64,000 nucleotides of DNA from Virgifigura sp964551315 (lineage in GTDB: Bacteria; Pseudomonadota; Alphaproteobacteria; Dongiales; Dongiaceae): the NCBI GenBank assembly GCA_964551315.1, contig CAZKCM010000014.1, positions 1 to 64,000 of the forward strand. The letters run 5' to 3'. The position numbers and the translations under genes are program-made. The notes beneath the pieces were generated by a model. That model was not told the DNA's origin and made no database searches. It saw nothing but the letters and a program-made list of their open reading frames with translations. This document shows positions 27,026-35,394 of the stretch, piece after piece. Position 1 is the first letter of the stretch. Every line of letters starts with the position of its first letter.

Positions 27026-27146
27026 GGTCGATAAGACCGGACGTGCCGGACCCGGGCCGTCACCGTACCAAAAGGCCCACAGCCGGGTAGATTGCCGGCG
27101 CGCCAGGGTGCTATAGAGGGCCCGACAGGCGCGGGGGCCGGGATGC

Positions 27147-28772
27147 GTGACAACGGGGAGCGTGGAGGACCAGACGGTGCTCGCGAGTGATTCGCCGCAG
27201 CACCCGCCGCAGGCCGCCGCCGCCGCCATGCCGCTGCTCGAATTGCGGGGCATCAGCAAGGCCTTTCCCGGCTGCCTGGCGAACGACGACGTCAGCCTCA
27301 CGATCCGCCCGGGCGAGATCCACGCGCTCCTGGGCGAGAACGGCGCGGGCAAGAGCACCCTCGTCAAGATCATCTACGGCGTCCTGCAGCCGGATCGCGG
27401 GGAGATCCTGTGGCGCGGCCGCCCGATTCAGATGGCGAGCCCCGGCTTCGCGCGGCGGCTGGGCATCGGAATGGTGTTCCAGCAGTTCTCGCTGTTCGAG
27501 GCCCTGACCGTGGCCGAGAACATCGCCCTCGGCATCAGCGACCCCGAGGAGCGGAGGGGATTGCGTCGGCGAATCGACGAGGTGTCCCGAACCTACGGGC
27601 TGCCGCTCGACCCCGGCCGCGCCGTTCACGACCTCTCGGTCGGCGAGCGGCAGCGGATCGAGATCGTCCGCTGCCTGCTGCAGAATCCGCGGCTCCTGAT
27701 CATGGACGAGCCGACGTCGGTGCTGACGCCGCAGGAGGTCGAAAGGCTCTTCGACACGCTGCGCCGGCTTGCCGCGAAGGGCTGCGCGATCCTGTACATC
27801 AGCCACAAGCTGGAGGAGATCCGGGCGCTGTGCGAGCGCGCCACCATCATGCGCGCGGGGCGCGTGGTGGCGGAGTGCGACCCCCGCGTGGAATCGGCCC
27901 GGCGGCTCGCGGAGCTGATGATCGGGACGGAGTTGAAGTCGCCGGTCCACGGCAAGCCGGCCGGGGGCCGCGCGGAACCCCGTCTCGTGGTCAGCGGTCT
28001 CTCGCTGCGGTCGGAGCAGGCGTTCGGCACCGATCTCAAGGACATCGGTTTCTCGGTGGCGGGCGGCGAAGTCCTCGGCGTCGCCGGGATCGCCGGCAAC
28101 GGGCAGACCGAGCTGATGGCCGCGCTCACGGGCGAGACGCCGTGCGACCGCGCGGAGACCATCCTGATCGACGGCGTGCCGGTCGGCCGGCTGGATCCGG
28201 CGCAGCGGCGCATGCGCGGCGCCGCCTTCGTCCCGGAGGAGCGCGACGGCCACGGCGCCGTTCGGGGGATGACCCTGGCCGAGAACGCGCTGCTCAGCGG
28301 CTATCGCCGGCTTGGCCTGGTACGGCGCGGCCTGATCGACGCGGGGCGGACCCTGGCCTATGCGGAACGGATCATCCGGACGTTCGATGTCCGGACCACC
28401 GGTGCGCGCGCCGAGGCGGGAAGCCTGTCCGGCGGCAACCTTCAGAAGTTCATCGTCGGCCGGGAGATCCTGCAGGCACCGGGCGTCCTCGTCGTCTCGC
28501 AGCCAACCTGGGGCGTCGATGCCGGCGCGGCCACGGCGATCCATCAGGCGCTCATGGACCTGGCGGCGGCGGGCGCGGCGGTGCTGGTGATCTCGCAGGA
28601 TCTGGACGAGATCTTCTCCCTCTGCGACCGCATCGCGGTGATCGCGGGCGGCCGCCTGTCGCCGGCCCGGCCGGTGGGCGAGGTCACGGTGGCGGAGATC
28701 GGGCTGCTGATGGGCGGCGCCGTGGGGAACGGCGCGGATCGGAGCAGGGAGGTCCATGCTCGTCAGGATTGA
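27147..28772 (+). CDS. Nucleoside ABC transporter, ATP-binding protein (two NBDs)
   Basis: A 541-residue ATPase with two nucleotide-binding domains, as in sugar and BMP-type nucleoside importers. Domain 1 has Walker A LLGENGAGKSTLVKI (about 65-80), the signature LSVGERQRIEIVRCL and Walker B LLIMDEPTSVLTP. Domain 2 has a degenerate P-loop, VAGIAGNGQTELM, the signature SGGNLQKFIVGREI and LVVSQPTWGVDAGAA, where the Walker B acidic pair is replaced by Ser-Gln, so the second site is probably non-hydrolytic. The GTG start at 27147 is uncertain; ATG at 27228, just before LLELRGISKAF, is an alternative. Followed by two permeases and a binding protein. Confidence 0.94.
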   Translation: MTTGSVEDQTVLASDSPQHPPQAAAAAMPLLELRGISKAFPGCLANDDVSLTIRPGEIHALLGENGAGKSTLVKIIYGVLQPDRGEILWRGRPIQMASPGFARRLGIGMVFQQFSLFEALTVAENIALGISDPEERRGLRRRIDEVSRTYGLPLDPGRAVHDLSVGERQRIEIVRCLLQNPRLLIMDEPTSVLTPQEVERLFDTLRRLAAKGCAILYISHKLEEIRALCERATIMRAGRVVAECDPRVESARRLAELMIGTELKSPVHGKPAGGRAEPRLVVSGLSLRSEQAFGTDLKDIGFSVAGGEVLGVAGIAGNGQTELMAALTGETPCDRAETILIDGVPVGRLDPAQRRMRGAAFVPEERDGHGAVRGMTLAENALLSGYRRLGLVRRGLIDAGRTLAYAERIIRTFDVRTTGARAEAGSLSGGNLQKFIVGREILQAPGVLVVSQPTWGVDAGAATAIHQALMDLAAAGAAVLVISQDLDEIFSLCDRIAVIAGGRLSPARPVGEVTVAEIGLLMGGAVGNGADRSREVHARQD

Positions 28773-29847
28773 GCCGCGCGGCCGGCACTCGGCGCTCTGG
28801 ACCTATGGCTCCCCCGTCCTCGCGCTGCTGCTGACCGTTCTCACGGCGGGGCTGATCTTCGCCGCCATGGGTCAGGACCCCTGGCGGGCGCTCCACACCT
28901 TCCTGGTCGCGCCCCTGGCGAGCGAGACCGGGCGGCCCGAACTCCTGGTCAAGGCGGCGCCGCTCGTGCTGATCGCGACTGGCCTCTCGCTCGGCTTCCG
29001 CGCCAATGTCTGGAACATCGGCGCCGAGGGGCAATACATCCTCGGGGCCCTGGCCGGGGGCGGCCTCGCCTTGTGGTTCTATGAAAGCGAAGGTCCGCTG
29101 CTGCTGCCCGCCATGATCCTCGCCGGGATCCTGGGCGGCATGGCCTGGGCCGCGATTCCCGCCCTGCTCAGGACGCGGTTCAACGCCAACGAGATTCTGA
29201 CGAGCCTGATGCTGACCTACGTCGCGGAGCTGGTCCTGGCCTATCTGGTGACCGGGCCGTGGCGCGACCCCGAAGGCTACGGCTTTCCGCAGTCGCGGCT
29301 GTTCTCGGAGGCGGCGACCCTGCCGAACCTGGTGCCGGGGACGCGCATCCATCTCGGCGTGCTCGTCGCCTTGCTGGTGGTCGGCCTCGGCTGGGCCCTT
29401 CTGGCCAAGTCCCTGGTTGGCTTTCAGCTCAAGGTCGTCGGCCAGGCGCCGCGCGCGGCGCGTTACGCCGGCTTCAGCCAGCCCGCGCTCGTCTGGCTGA
29501 CCCTGCTGATCGGCGGCGGCCTGGCGGGGCTCAGCGGCCTGTTCGAGGTCGCCGGGCCCGTCGGGCAGTTGACGCCGCACATCTCGCCCGGTTACGGCTT
29601 CACGGCGATCATCGTTGCCTTCCTCGGCCGCCTGCATCCGGTCGGCGTACTGTTTGCCGGGCTGGTCCTGGCGCTGTCCTACATCGGCGGCGAGGTGGCG
29701 CAGATCGAGCTCGGCCTGCCCAATGCGGTGACCGGCATCTTCCAGGGCATTCTGCTGTTCTTCCTGCTGGCCTGCGACATGCTCATCCTCTACCGCGTGA
29801 GGTTCGGGCTGAGGCAGCCGGCCCGCGCGGCCGAGGAGGCAAGATGA
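28756..29847 (+). CDS. Nucleoside ABC transporter, permease 1
   Basis: A 363-residue integral membrane protein with about nine or ten hydrophobic segments, of the BPD_transp_2 family. GFRANVWNIGAEGQYILGALAGG (from about residue 80) is the characteristic EAA-like motif of nucleoside permeases of the YufP/NupP type, and FNANEILTSLMLTYVAE is also typical. The start overlaps the ATPase gene by 17 bases. The end overlaps permease 2 by ATGA, so a heterodimeric channel is expected. Confidence 0.94.
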   Translation: MLVRIEPRGRHSALWTYGSPVLALLLTVLTAGLIFAAMGQDPWRALHTFLVAPLASETGRPELLVKAAPLVLIATGLSLGFRANVWNIGAEGQYILGALAGGGLALWFYESEGPLLLPAMILAGILGGMAWAAIPALLRTRFNANEILTSLMLTYVAELVLAYLVTGPWRDPEGYGFPQSRLFSEAATLPNLVPGTRIHLGVLVALLVVGLGWALLAKSLVGFQLKVVGQAPRAARYAGFSQPALVWLTLLIGGGLAGLSGLFEVAGPVGQLTPHISPGYGFTAIIVAFLGRLHPVGVLFAGLVLALSYIGGEVAQIELGLPNAVTGIFQGILLFFLLACDMLILYRVRFGLRQPARAAEEAR

Positions 29848-30776
29848 GTCTCGAGCTGGCCTGGGTCGTGCCCGTCGTCCTGTCGGTGATCAGCGCGTCG
29901 ACGCCGCTTCTGCTGGCCGCGACTGGCGAGCTGGTGACGGAGAAGTCGGGCGTCCTCAACCTCGGCATCGAGGGGATGATGCTGGTCGGGGCGGTCGTCG
30001 GCTTCGCCGCGGCGGTAACGTTCGGCAGCCCGACGCTCGGCATCGCCGCCGCCGCGCTGGCCGGTGCCGTCATGGCCCTCATCTTCGCGGTCCTGACGCT
30101 CCTTTTCCTTGCCAACCAGGTGGCGACGGGCCTGGCGCTGACGATCTTCGGCACCGGCCTCAGCGCGCTCATGGGTTCCGATTTCGTCGGCTTCGCGACA
30201 GAGCGGCTGCCGCGGCTGCATCTACCGGTCTTGTCGGATCTGCCGGTCCTCGGTCCGATCCTGTTCGGGCAGGACATTCTCGTCTACGCGTCTTTTGCCC
30301 TGCTGGCCGGCGTCGCCTGGTTCCTCAACCGCACCCATGCCGGGCTGGTGCTGCGTGCGGTCGGCGATTCGCACGATTCGGCGCACGCGATCGGCTATCC
30401 GGTCGTCGCCGTCCGCTTCGCTGCCACCGCCTTCGGCGGCGCCATGAGCGGGCTTGCCGGCGCCTATATGTCGCTGGCCTACACCACCATGTGGGCCCAG
30501 AACATGACCGCCGGGCGGGGCTGGATCGCCCTGGCGCTGGTGGTGTTCGCCACCTGGCGGCCGGCGCGGCTCCTGCTCGGCGCCTATCTGTTCGGCGGAA
30601 TCACCATCCTGCAGCTCCACGTGCAGGGCCTGGGCCTGGCGATTCCGTCACAGTTCCTGTCGATGCTGCCCTATCTGGCGACCATCGTCGTGCTGGTGCT
30701 GATCTCCAGGGACCGCACTAAGATCCGGCTCAACGCCCCGGCCTGCCTGGGCAAGCCTTTCCATGCCGCCGGCTGA
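29844..30776 (+). CDS. Nucleoside ABC transporter, permease 2
   Basis: A 310-residue membrane protein, second permease of the same importer (YufQ/NupQ type). LVTEKSGVLNLGIEGMMLVG carries the conserved NxGxEG motif that mates with the ATPase; about eight further hydrophobic segments follow, and LRAVGDSHDSAHAIGYPV is the coupling loop. The ATG at 29844 overlaps the preceding stop. A 101-base gap separates it from the binding-protein gene, long enough for extra expression control. Confidence 0.94.
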   Translation: MSLELAWVVPVVLSVISASTPLLLAATGELVTEKSGVLNLGIEGMMLVGAVVGFAAAVTFGSPTLGIAAAALAGAVMALIFAVLTLLFLANQVATGLALTIFGTGLSALMGSDFVGFATERLPRLHLPVLSDLPVLGPILFGQDILVYASFALLAGVAWFLNRTHAGLVLRAVGDSHDSAHAIGYPVVAVRFAATAFGGAMSGLAGAYMSLAYTTMWAQNMTAGRGWIALALVVFATWRPARLLLGAYLFGGITILQLHVQGLGLAIPSQFLSMLPYLATIVVLVLISRDRTKIRLNAPACLGKPFHAAG

Positions 30777-30877
30777 AGGGAGGAGTCTGGGGCGCGCGGG
30801 CTTTTGGCCGAAGCCGGCGGATCGGGTACACTCCACCGAAATGAAATTCGACATCCAGCTCCAGACGGGAGGCGAGA

Positions 30878-31966
30878 ATGCGTAGTACGCGAAGGACCTT
30901 CACCAAGATGCTGGGCGCGGCGGCCGCAACGACGGCCGTGCTCGGCCGGACCCGGATCGCCGGCGCCGAAGCCTTCAAGGCCGGCTTCATCTATGTCGGC
31001 CCGATCGAGGACTTCGGCTGGACCCACCAGCACGACGTCGGGCGCCGGGCGCTGGAGGCCGCGCTCGGTGACCGGGTCGAGACGAGCTATGTCGAAAGCG
31101 TCAAGGAAGGGCCGGATTCCGAGCGCGTCATCCGCCAGCTCGCGGCGAGCGGACACGGCATTATCTTCACCACCTCCTTCGGATTCATGAATCCGACGAT
31201 CAAGGTGGCCCGCGACTTCCCGGACGTGAAGTTCGAACATTGCACCGGCTACAAGCGGGCCGATAACGTCAGCACCTACAACATCCGTTTCTACGAAGGG
31301 CGTTACATCCAGGGCGTGATTGCCGGAAGGCTGTCGAAATCGGGCATCGTCGGCTACATCGGGTCGGTGCCGATCCCCGAGGTGATCATGGGCATGAACG
31401 CTTTCATGCAGGGCATGCGCTCGGTCAATCCCAACGGCCGGATCAAGATCGTCTGGATCAACGGCTGGTACGATCCGGGCAAGGAGAGCGACGCCGCCAA
31501 GGCGCTGATCGATCAGGGTGCCGACATCATCGCCCAGCACACCGACTCGGCGGCGCCGCTCCAGGTCGCGGAGCAGCGCGGCGTGCACGGCTTTGGCCAG
31601 GCGAGCGACATGATCGAGTTCGCGCCGAACGCCCAGCTCACCTCTTCGATCGATCACTGGGACGACTATTACATCCAGCAGGTCTCGGCGGCGATCGACG
31701 GGACATGGCAAAGCCGGGACGTCTGGGGCGGGCTTGCCTCCGGCATGCTGAGGATGGCGCCCTACACCAACATGCCGGAGGACGTGGCCTCCTTTGCCCG
31801 GCAGACGGAAGACGGCATCAAGTCCGGCAAGATCGTCATCTTCAAGGGCCCGATCAACGATCAGAAGGGGAATCAGAAGGTCGCGGCGGGCGAGAGCCTG
31901 ACGGACGAGGAGATCCTGAACATGAACTGGCTGGCGGAAGGCGTCGAAGGCCAGCTGCCGAGCTGA
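30878..31966 (+). CDS. BMP-family nucleoside-binding lipoprotein/periplasmic protein
   Basis: A 362-residue exported binding protein. The N-terminus has a twin-arginine type signal (TRRTFTKMLGAAAATT, cut near AGA-EAF) with no lipobox, so it should be a soluble periplasmic protein and probably Tat-exported. The BMP/PnrA fold is marked by FIYVGPIEDFGWTHQHDVGR, GIIFTTSFGFMNP, YIQGVIAGRLSKSG and VWINGWYDPGKE. Family members bind purine nucleosides; members with this signature often sit with adenine or adenosine deaminase genes, as here. GGGAGGCGAGA precedes the ATG. Confidence 0.93.
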   Translation: MRSTRRTFTKMLGAAAATTAVLGRTRIAGAEAFKAGFIYVGPIEDFGWTHQHDVGRRALEAALGDRVETSYVESVKEGPDSERVIRQLAASGHGIIFTTSFGFMNPTIKVARDFPDVKFEHCTGYKRADNVSTYNIRFYEGRYIQGVIAGRLSKSGIVGYIGSVPIPEVIMGMNAFMQGMRSVNPNGRIKIVWINGWYDPGKESDAAKALIDQGADIIAQHTDSAAPLQVAEQRGVHGFGQASDMIEFAPNAQLTSSIDHWDDYYIQQVSAAIDGTWQSRDVWGGLASGMLRMAPYTNMPEDVASFARQTEDGIKSGKIVIFKGPINDQKGNQKVAAGESLTDEEILNMNWLAEGVEGQLPS

Positions 31967-32024
31967 CGAATCGCGGCCGCGCCGCGGCGCGGCACTCGAC
32001 GACAACCTGACCGGGCAGGTGGCG

Positions 32025-33047
32025 ATGAGCGACCCCGAGGGCGGTTTCGACGACGGCTTCCTCGATCGACTGCCGAAATGCGAACTCCACATTCACGTGG
32101 AGGGCAGCCTCGAGCCGGAGCTCATGTTTGCGCTCGCCGCGCGCAACGGCGTTCGCCTCGCCTACGAGTCCGTCGAGGCGATCCGCAAGGCCTACAGCTT
32201 CTCCCGGCTCCAGGACTTTCTCGACCTCTACTACCAGGGCATGTCGGTCCTGCGGACGGAGCAGGACTTCTACGACCTCGCCTGGGCCTATCTCGCGCGC
32301 GTCCGGGCGCAGAACGTGCGGCGGGTCGAGATGTTCTTCGACCCGCAGGCGCATCTGTCCCGCGGCATCGCCTTTGCCACGGTGATCGACGGGCTGCATC
32401 GCGCGATCGGCGATGCCGAGCGCGATCTTGGCGTGACGGCCCGCCTGATCCTGTGCTTCCTGCGCCACCTCGACGAGGCCGACGCCGAGCGGACCCTGGA
32501 CCTCGCGCTTCCTTACAAGGACCGGATCATCGGGGTCGGCCTGGATTCGTCGGAGATCGGCCATCCGCCGAGCAAGTTCGCGCGGGTCTTCCGGCGGGCG
32601 CGGGAGGAAGGGTTCCGGCTCGTCGCCCATGCCGGCGAGGAAGGTCCGCCGAGCTACGTCTGGGAGGCGATCGACCTTCTCGGCGTCGATCGGGTCGACC
32701 ACGGCAACCGGTCGCTGGAGGATTCGGCGCTGGTCGCGCGCCTTGCGCGCGACCGGGTGCCGCTGACGGTCTGCCCGCTCTCCAACCTGCGGCTGTGCGT
32801 GGTCGACGACCTTCGCCGCCATCCGCTCAAGCGCATGCTCGATGCCGGGCTCTTCGCGACGGTGAACTCCGACGATCCGGCCTATTTCGGCGGCTATATG
32901 ACGGAGAACTATCGGGCCGTCCGCGACGCCCTCGGGTTGGGCCGGGCCGAGATGACGGAGCTGGCCCGCAACGGATTTGCGGCCTCCTTCCTGCCGGCGG
33001 CGGAAAAGGCCGCGGCGCTGGCAGAGTTCGACCGGGCGGTGGCATAA
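32025..33047 (+). CDS. Adenine deaminase-type (ADE) member of the adenosine deaminase family
   Basis: A 340-residue zinc hydrolase. Metal ligands are H22 and H24 in PKCELHIHVEGSLEPELMFA; HAGEEGPP holds the third His and the catalytic Glu, and VNSDDPAYFGGY the metal-site Asp pair. The EGSLEPELMF run, SFSRLQDFLDLYYQG and FLRHLDEADAERTLD are close to bacterial adenine deaminases of the Pseudomonas PA0148 type, which act on the free base, rather than to E. coli Add. The product hypoxanthine would feed the XDH of this region. I chose ATG 32025; GTG 32019 is possible. The wider family includes adenosine deaminases, so the substrate is probable, not certain. Confidence 0.88.
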   Translation: MSDPEGGFDDGFLDRLPKCELHIHVEGSLEPELMFALAARNGVRLAYESVEAIRKAYSFSRLQDFLDLYYQGMSVLRTEQDFYDLAWAYLARVRAQNVRRVEMFFDPQAHLSRGIAFATVIDGLHRAIGDAERDLGVTARLILCFLRHLDEADAERTLDLALPYKDRIIGVGLDSSEIGHPPSKFARVFRRAREEGFRLVAHAGEEGPPSYVWEAIDLLGVDRVDHGNRSLEDSALVARLARDRVPLTVCPLSNLRLCVVDDLRRHPLKRMLDAGLFATVNSDDPAYFGGYMTENYRAVRDALGLGRAEMTELARNGFAASFLPAAEKAAALAEFDRAVA

Positions 33048-33166
33048 GCCGCTGCTGTCCCGGGACCGACGGCGCGCAGGTGCGGCGTCGGAGTTATGGT
33101 CGGCCGCTGTCCTGTCGGCATCGGCCTTCGAACATCAAGAACAACCGATCAGAGGGAGCAAACGTC

Positions 33167-34147
33167 ATGATAGGAAGGAAGCTCACGATTCTCGCCGCGG
33201 CGCTGACCGTCGGGCTCGCATGGTCCGCCGGTTCCACCGCCTGGTCCCAAACCGTCAGGATTACGCCGCTGGGCAGCCATGACGGTGAGTTCTGCCGCAG
33301 CGATCGCGCATTCCTTCTGGAAGACCCTAACGGGACCACGTTGCTCTTCGACGTGGGGCGGACCGTCGCCGGGCCGGAGGATCCGCGTCTCGGCAAGGTC
33401 GATGTGGTGCTGCTCAGCAGCGTGCACGGCGACCATCTCGGCGACAAACGGATTTCCGAGGTCGGCGCCGGGAGCTGCGCCGAGCCGGCAGCCACGGTGG
33501 CGACGACGCCGCAGTCGGGCACCGCGCTGATCGCCGCGGCGAAGGGCGCGACGGTGATCGTCGGCGGCCATATGCACGAGTTCCTGGCGGCCAAGCTGGA
33601 AGAGGCGGGCGGTTCCGCGGACCAGGTCCAGGTCCTGCGCTTCGGCGGCAAGCGGGTGGTCAACGGAGTACGGATCGCGATTGTCCCGGCCGTGCATGCG
33701 AACGGCGTGTCGACGGACTTCCTGAACGAGGCGGTGGCGACGGCGTTCGAGGCCGACGGTCTGACCGCCTATGTGGGGCCCGACAACGGCTATGTGCTGT
33801 CCTTCACCAACGGGCTCGTGGTCTACCTCTCCGCCGACACCGGGCACACCTCGGACATGGAGACGCTCGTGCAGCGCTATTACGGGGCGGAGCTCGCCAT
33901 CATGAACATGGGCGACATCTTCACCATGGGCCCAGAGGAAGCGGCCTGGGCCGTCGAGGAGCTGATCAAGCCCAAGGCGGTGATCCCGACGCACGCCAAC
34001 GAGGAGGCGACGAGGAACGGCGAGGTGATCCCGGGGACCCGGACGGCCAGATTCGTCGAGCTCGTCAAGAGCGTTCCGGTCCACCTGCCGCTGAGCGGCC
34101 GGACCATGGAGTTCGACGGCGAGGGGACCTGCGTCAAGGGCTGCTGA
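33167..34147 (+). CDS. Exported metallo-beta-lactamase-fold protein
   Basis: A 326-residue protein with a clear signal peptide (KLTILAAALTVGLAWSAG, cut near AWS-QTV). The MBL core is VVLLSSVHGDHLGDKRI (about residues 80-96, an HGDHLG version of the HxHxDH metal motif), GGHMHEF, VPAVHANG and LSADTGHTSDM, with IPTHANEE late. It is nearest to UlaG/RomA-type hydrolases, most of which are cytosolic, so the export signal is of note. GAGGGAG precedes the ATG. It is placed between the deaminase and the cysteine desulfurase in a forward gene run. Substrate unknown; a purine-derived or phosphate-ester substrate in the periplasm is a guess from context. Confidence 0.82.
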   Translation: MIGRKLTILAAALTVGLAWSAGSTAWSQTVRITPLGSHDGEFCRSDRAFLLEDPNGTTLLFDVGRTVAGPEDPRLGKVDVVLLSSVHGDHLGDKRISEVGAGSCAEPAATVATTPQSGTALIAAAKGATVIVGGHMHEFLAAKLEEAGGSADQVQVLRFGGKRVVNGVRIAIVPAVHANGVSTDFLNEAVATAFEADGLTAYVGPDNGYVLSFTNGLVVYLSADTGHTSDMETLVQRYYGAELAIMNMGDIFTMGPEEAAWAVEELIKPKAVIPTHANEEATRNGEVIPGTRTARFVELVKSVPVHLPLSGRTMEFDGEGTCVKGC

Positions 34148-34169
34148 GCGGCCAGCGCCCGGCCGGCGG

Positions 34170-35324
34170 ATGGTTATGGCGGGGCAGACGATCTATCTCG
34201 ACCACCACGCGACGACCCCGCTCGACCCGCGGGTGCTCGAGGCGATGCTGCCCTTCTACGGGGCGCGGTTCGGCAATCCCCATTCCTCAAGCCATCGCGT
34301 CGGCCGGGCGGCGGCGGAGGCGGTGGATGCCGCCCGGGCCGAGGTGGCGGCGCTGGTCGGCGCTCATGCGGGCGAGATCATCTTTACCTCCGGGGCCACC
34401 GAGGCCAACAACCTGGCCATTCTTGGCAGCATCGCCGCCTGCCAGGGTGACGCCGCGTTCGTCACCACGAGCGTCGAGCACGCCTCGGTGCGGCAGACCG
34501 CGGCGGCGTTGGCGGAAACCGGCCGGCGCGTGACGATCCTGCCCGTCGGACCGGACGGGCGCCTCGATCCCGTGCAGGTGGAATCCGTGCTGACGCCGGC
34601 GGTTGGGCTGGTCTCGGTGATCCTGGCGAACAACGAGATCGGCGTGATTCAGCCGCTCGAGGAGATCGGGCGGTTGTGCCGTCGGGCGGGGGTGCGACTC
34701 CATGCCGACGCGGCCCAGGCGGCGGGCAAGATTCCGGTGGATGTCGAGCGCCTCGGCGTCGATCTGCTGAGCCTCTCGGCCCATAAGATCTACGGCCCCA
34801 TGGGCATCGGCGCGCTTTATGTCCGCGGCGGCGTGGCGCTGCGGCCGCTGTTCCATGGCGGCGCGCAGGAGGGCGGGCTGCGGCCAGGCACGCTGCCGAC
34901 CGCGCTCTGCGTCGGTTTCGGCGCGGCCTGCCGGCTGGCCCGGGAGGAGAGGGCGGCGGAGGCGGCGCGACTCGCGGATCTGCGCGATCGGCTGTTCGCC
35001 CGGCTGGCGAATGCCTTGCCCGACCTTCGCCTCAACGGTTCCGCCCTCCACCGGCTGCCGGGCAACCTCAACATTTCACTACCCGGCGTGGAGGCCGAGG
35101 ACTGGCTCGCGGCGGTGCCGGAGCTCGCGCTCTCCACCGGCGCTGCTTGCGCCAGCGGGTCGCAGGCCCCCTCGCATGTGCTGCGGGCGATCGGCCTGAC
35201 GGAGGCGGAGATCCAGGGCTCGATCCGGATCGGGATCGGCCGCTTCACCGCGGTCGAGGAGATCGACCGGGCGGCGGCGCTGCTGCTGCGCCGGCTGGCG
35301 GCGCTCCGAAGGGATGATGGCTGA
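34170..35324 (+). CDS. NifS/IscS-type cysteine desulfurase
   Basis: A 384-residue PLP enzyme. It begins IYLDHHATTPLDPRV; H104 (SVEHASV) stacks on PLP, K206 (SAHKIYGPMG) binds it, and C327 (STGAACASGSQ) is the sulfur-accepting residue, with the short loop of the IscS/NifS class. In Rhodobacter capsulatus, NifS4 gives sulfur to XdhC-bound Moco for xanthine dehydrogenase. With xdhABC in the same region and no Isc or Suf scaffold genes nearby, I infer that role here. The ATG at 34170 has a second in-frame ATG two codons later. Confidence 0.93.
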   Translation: MVMAGQTIYLDHHATTPLDPRVLEAMLPFYGARFGNPHSSSHRVGRAAAEAVDAARAEVAALVGAHAGEIIFTSGATEANNLAILGSIAACQGDAAFVTTSVEHASVRQTAAALAETGRRVTILPVGPDGRLDPVQVESVLTPAVGLVSVILANNEIGVIQPLEEIGRLCRRAGVRLHADAAQAAGKIPVDVERLGVDLLSLSAHKIYGPMGIGALYVRGGVALRPLFHGGAQEGGLRPGTLPTALCVGFGAACRLAREERAAEAARLADLRDRLFARLANALPDLRLNGSALHRLPGNLNISLPGVEAEDWLAAVPELALSTGAACASGSQAPSHVLRAIGLTEAEIQGSIRIGIGRFTAVEEIDRAAALLLRRLAALRRDDG

Positions 35325-35394
35325 CCGGCCGCGGGGTTTGTTCCACCGGAGGTTTCCCCCTTAAGCCGATCGGAGGACGGGAGGAAAGGACCGC

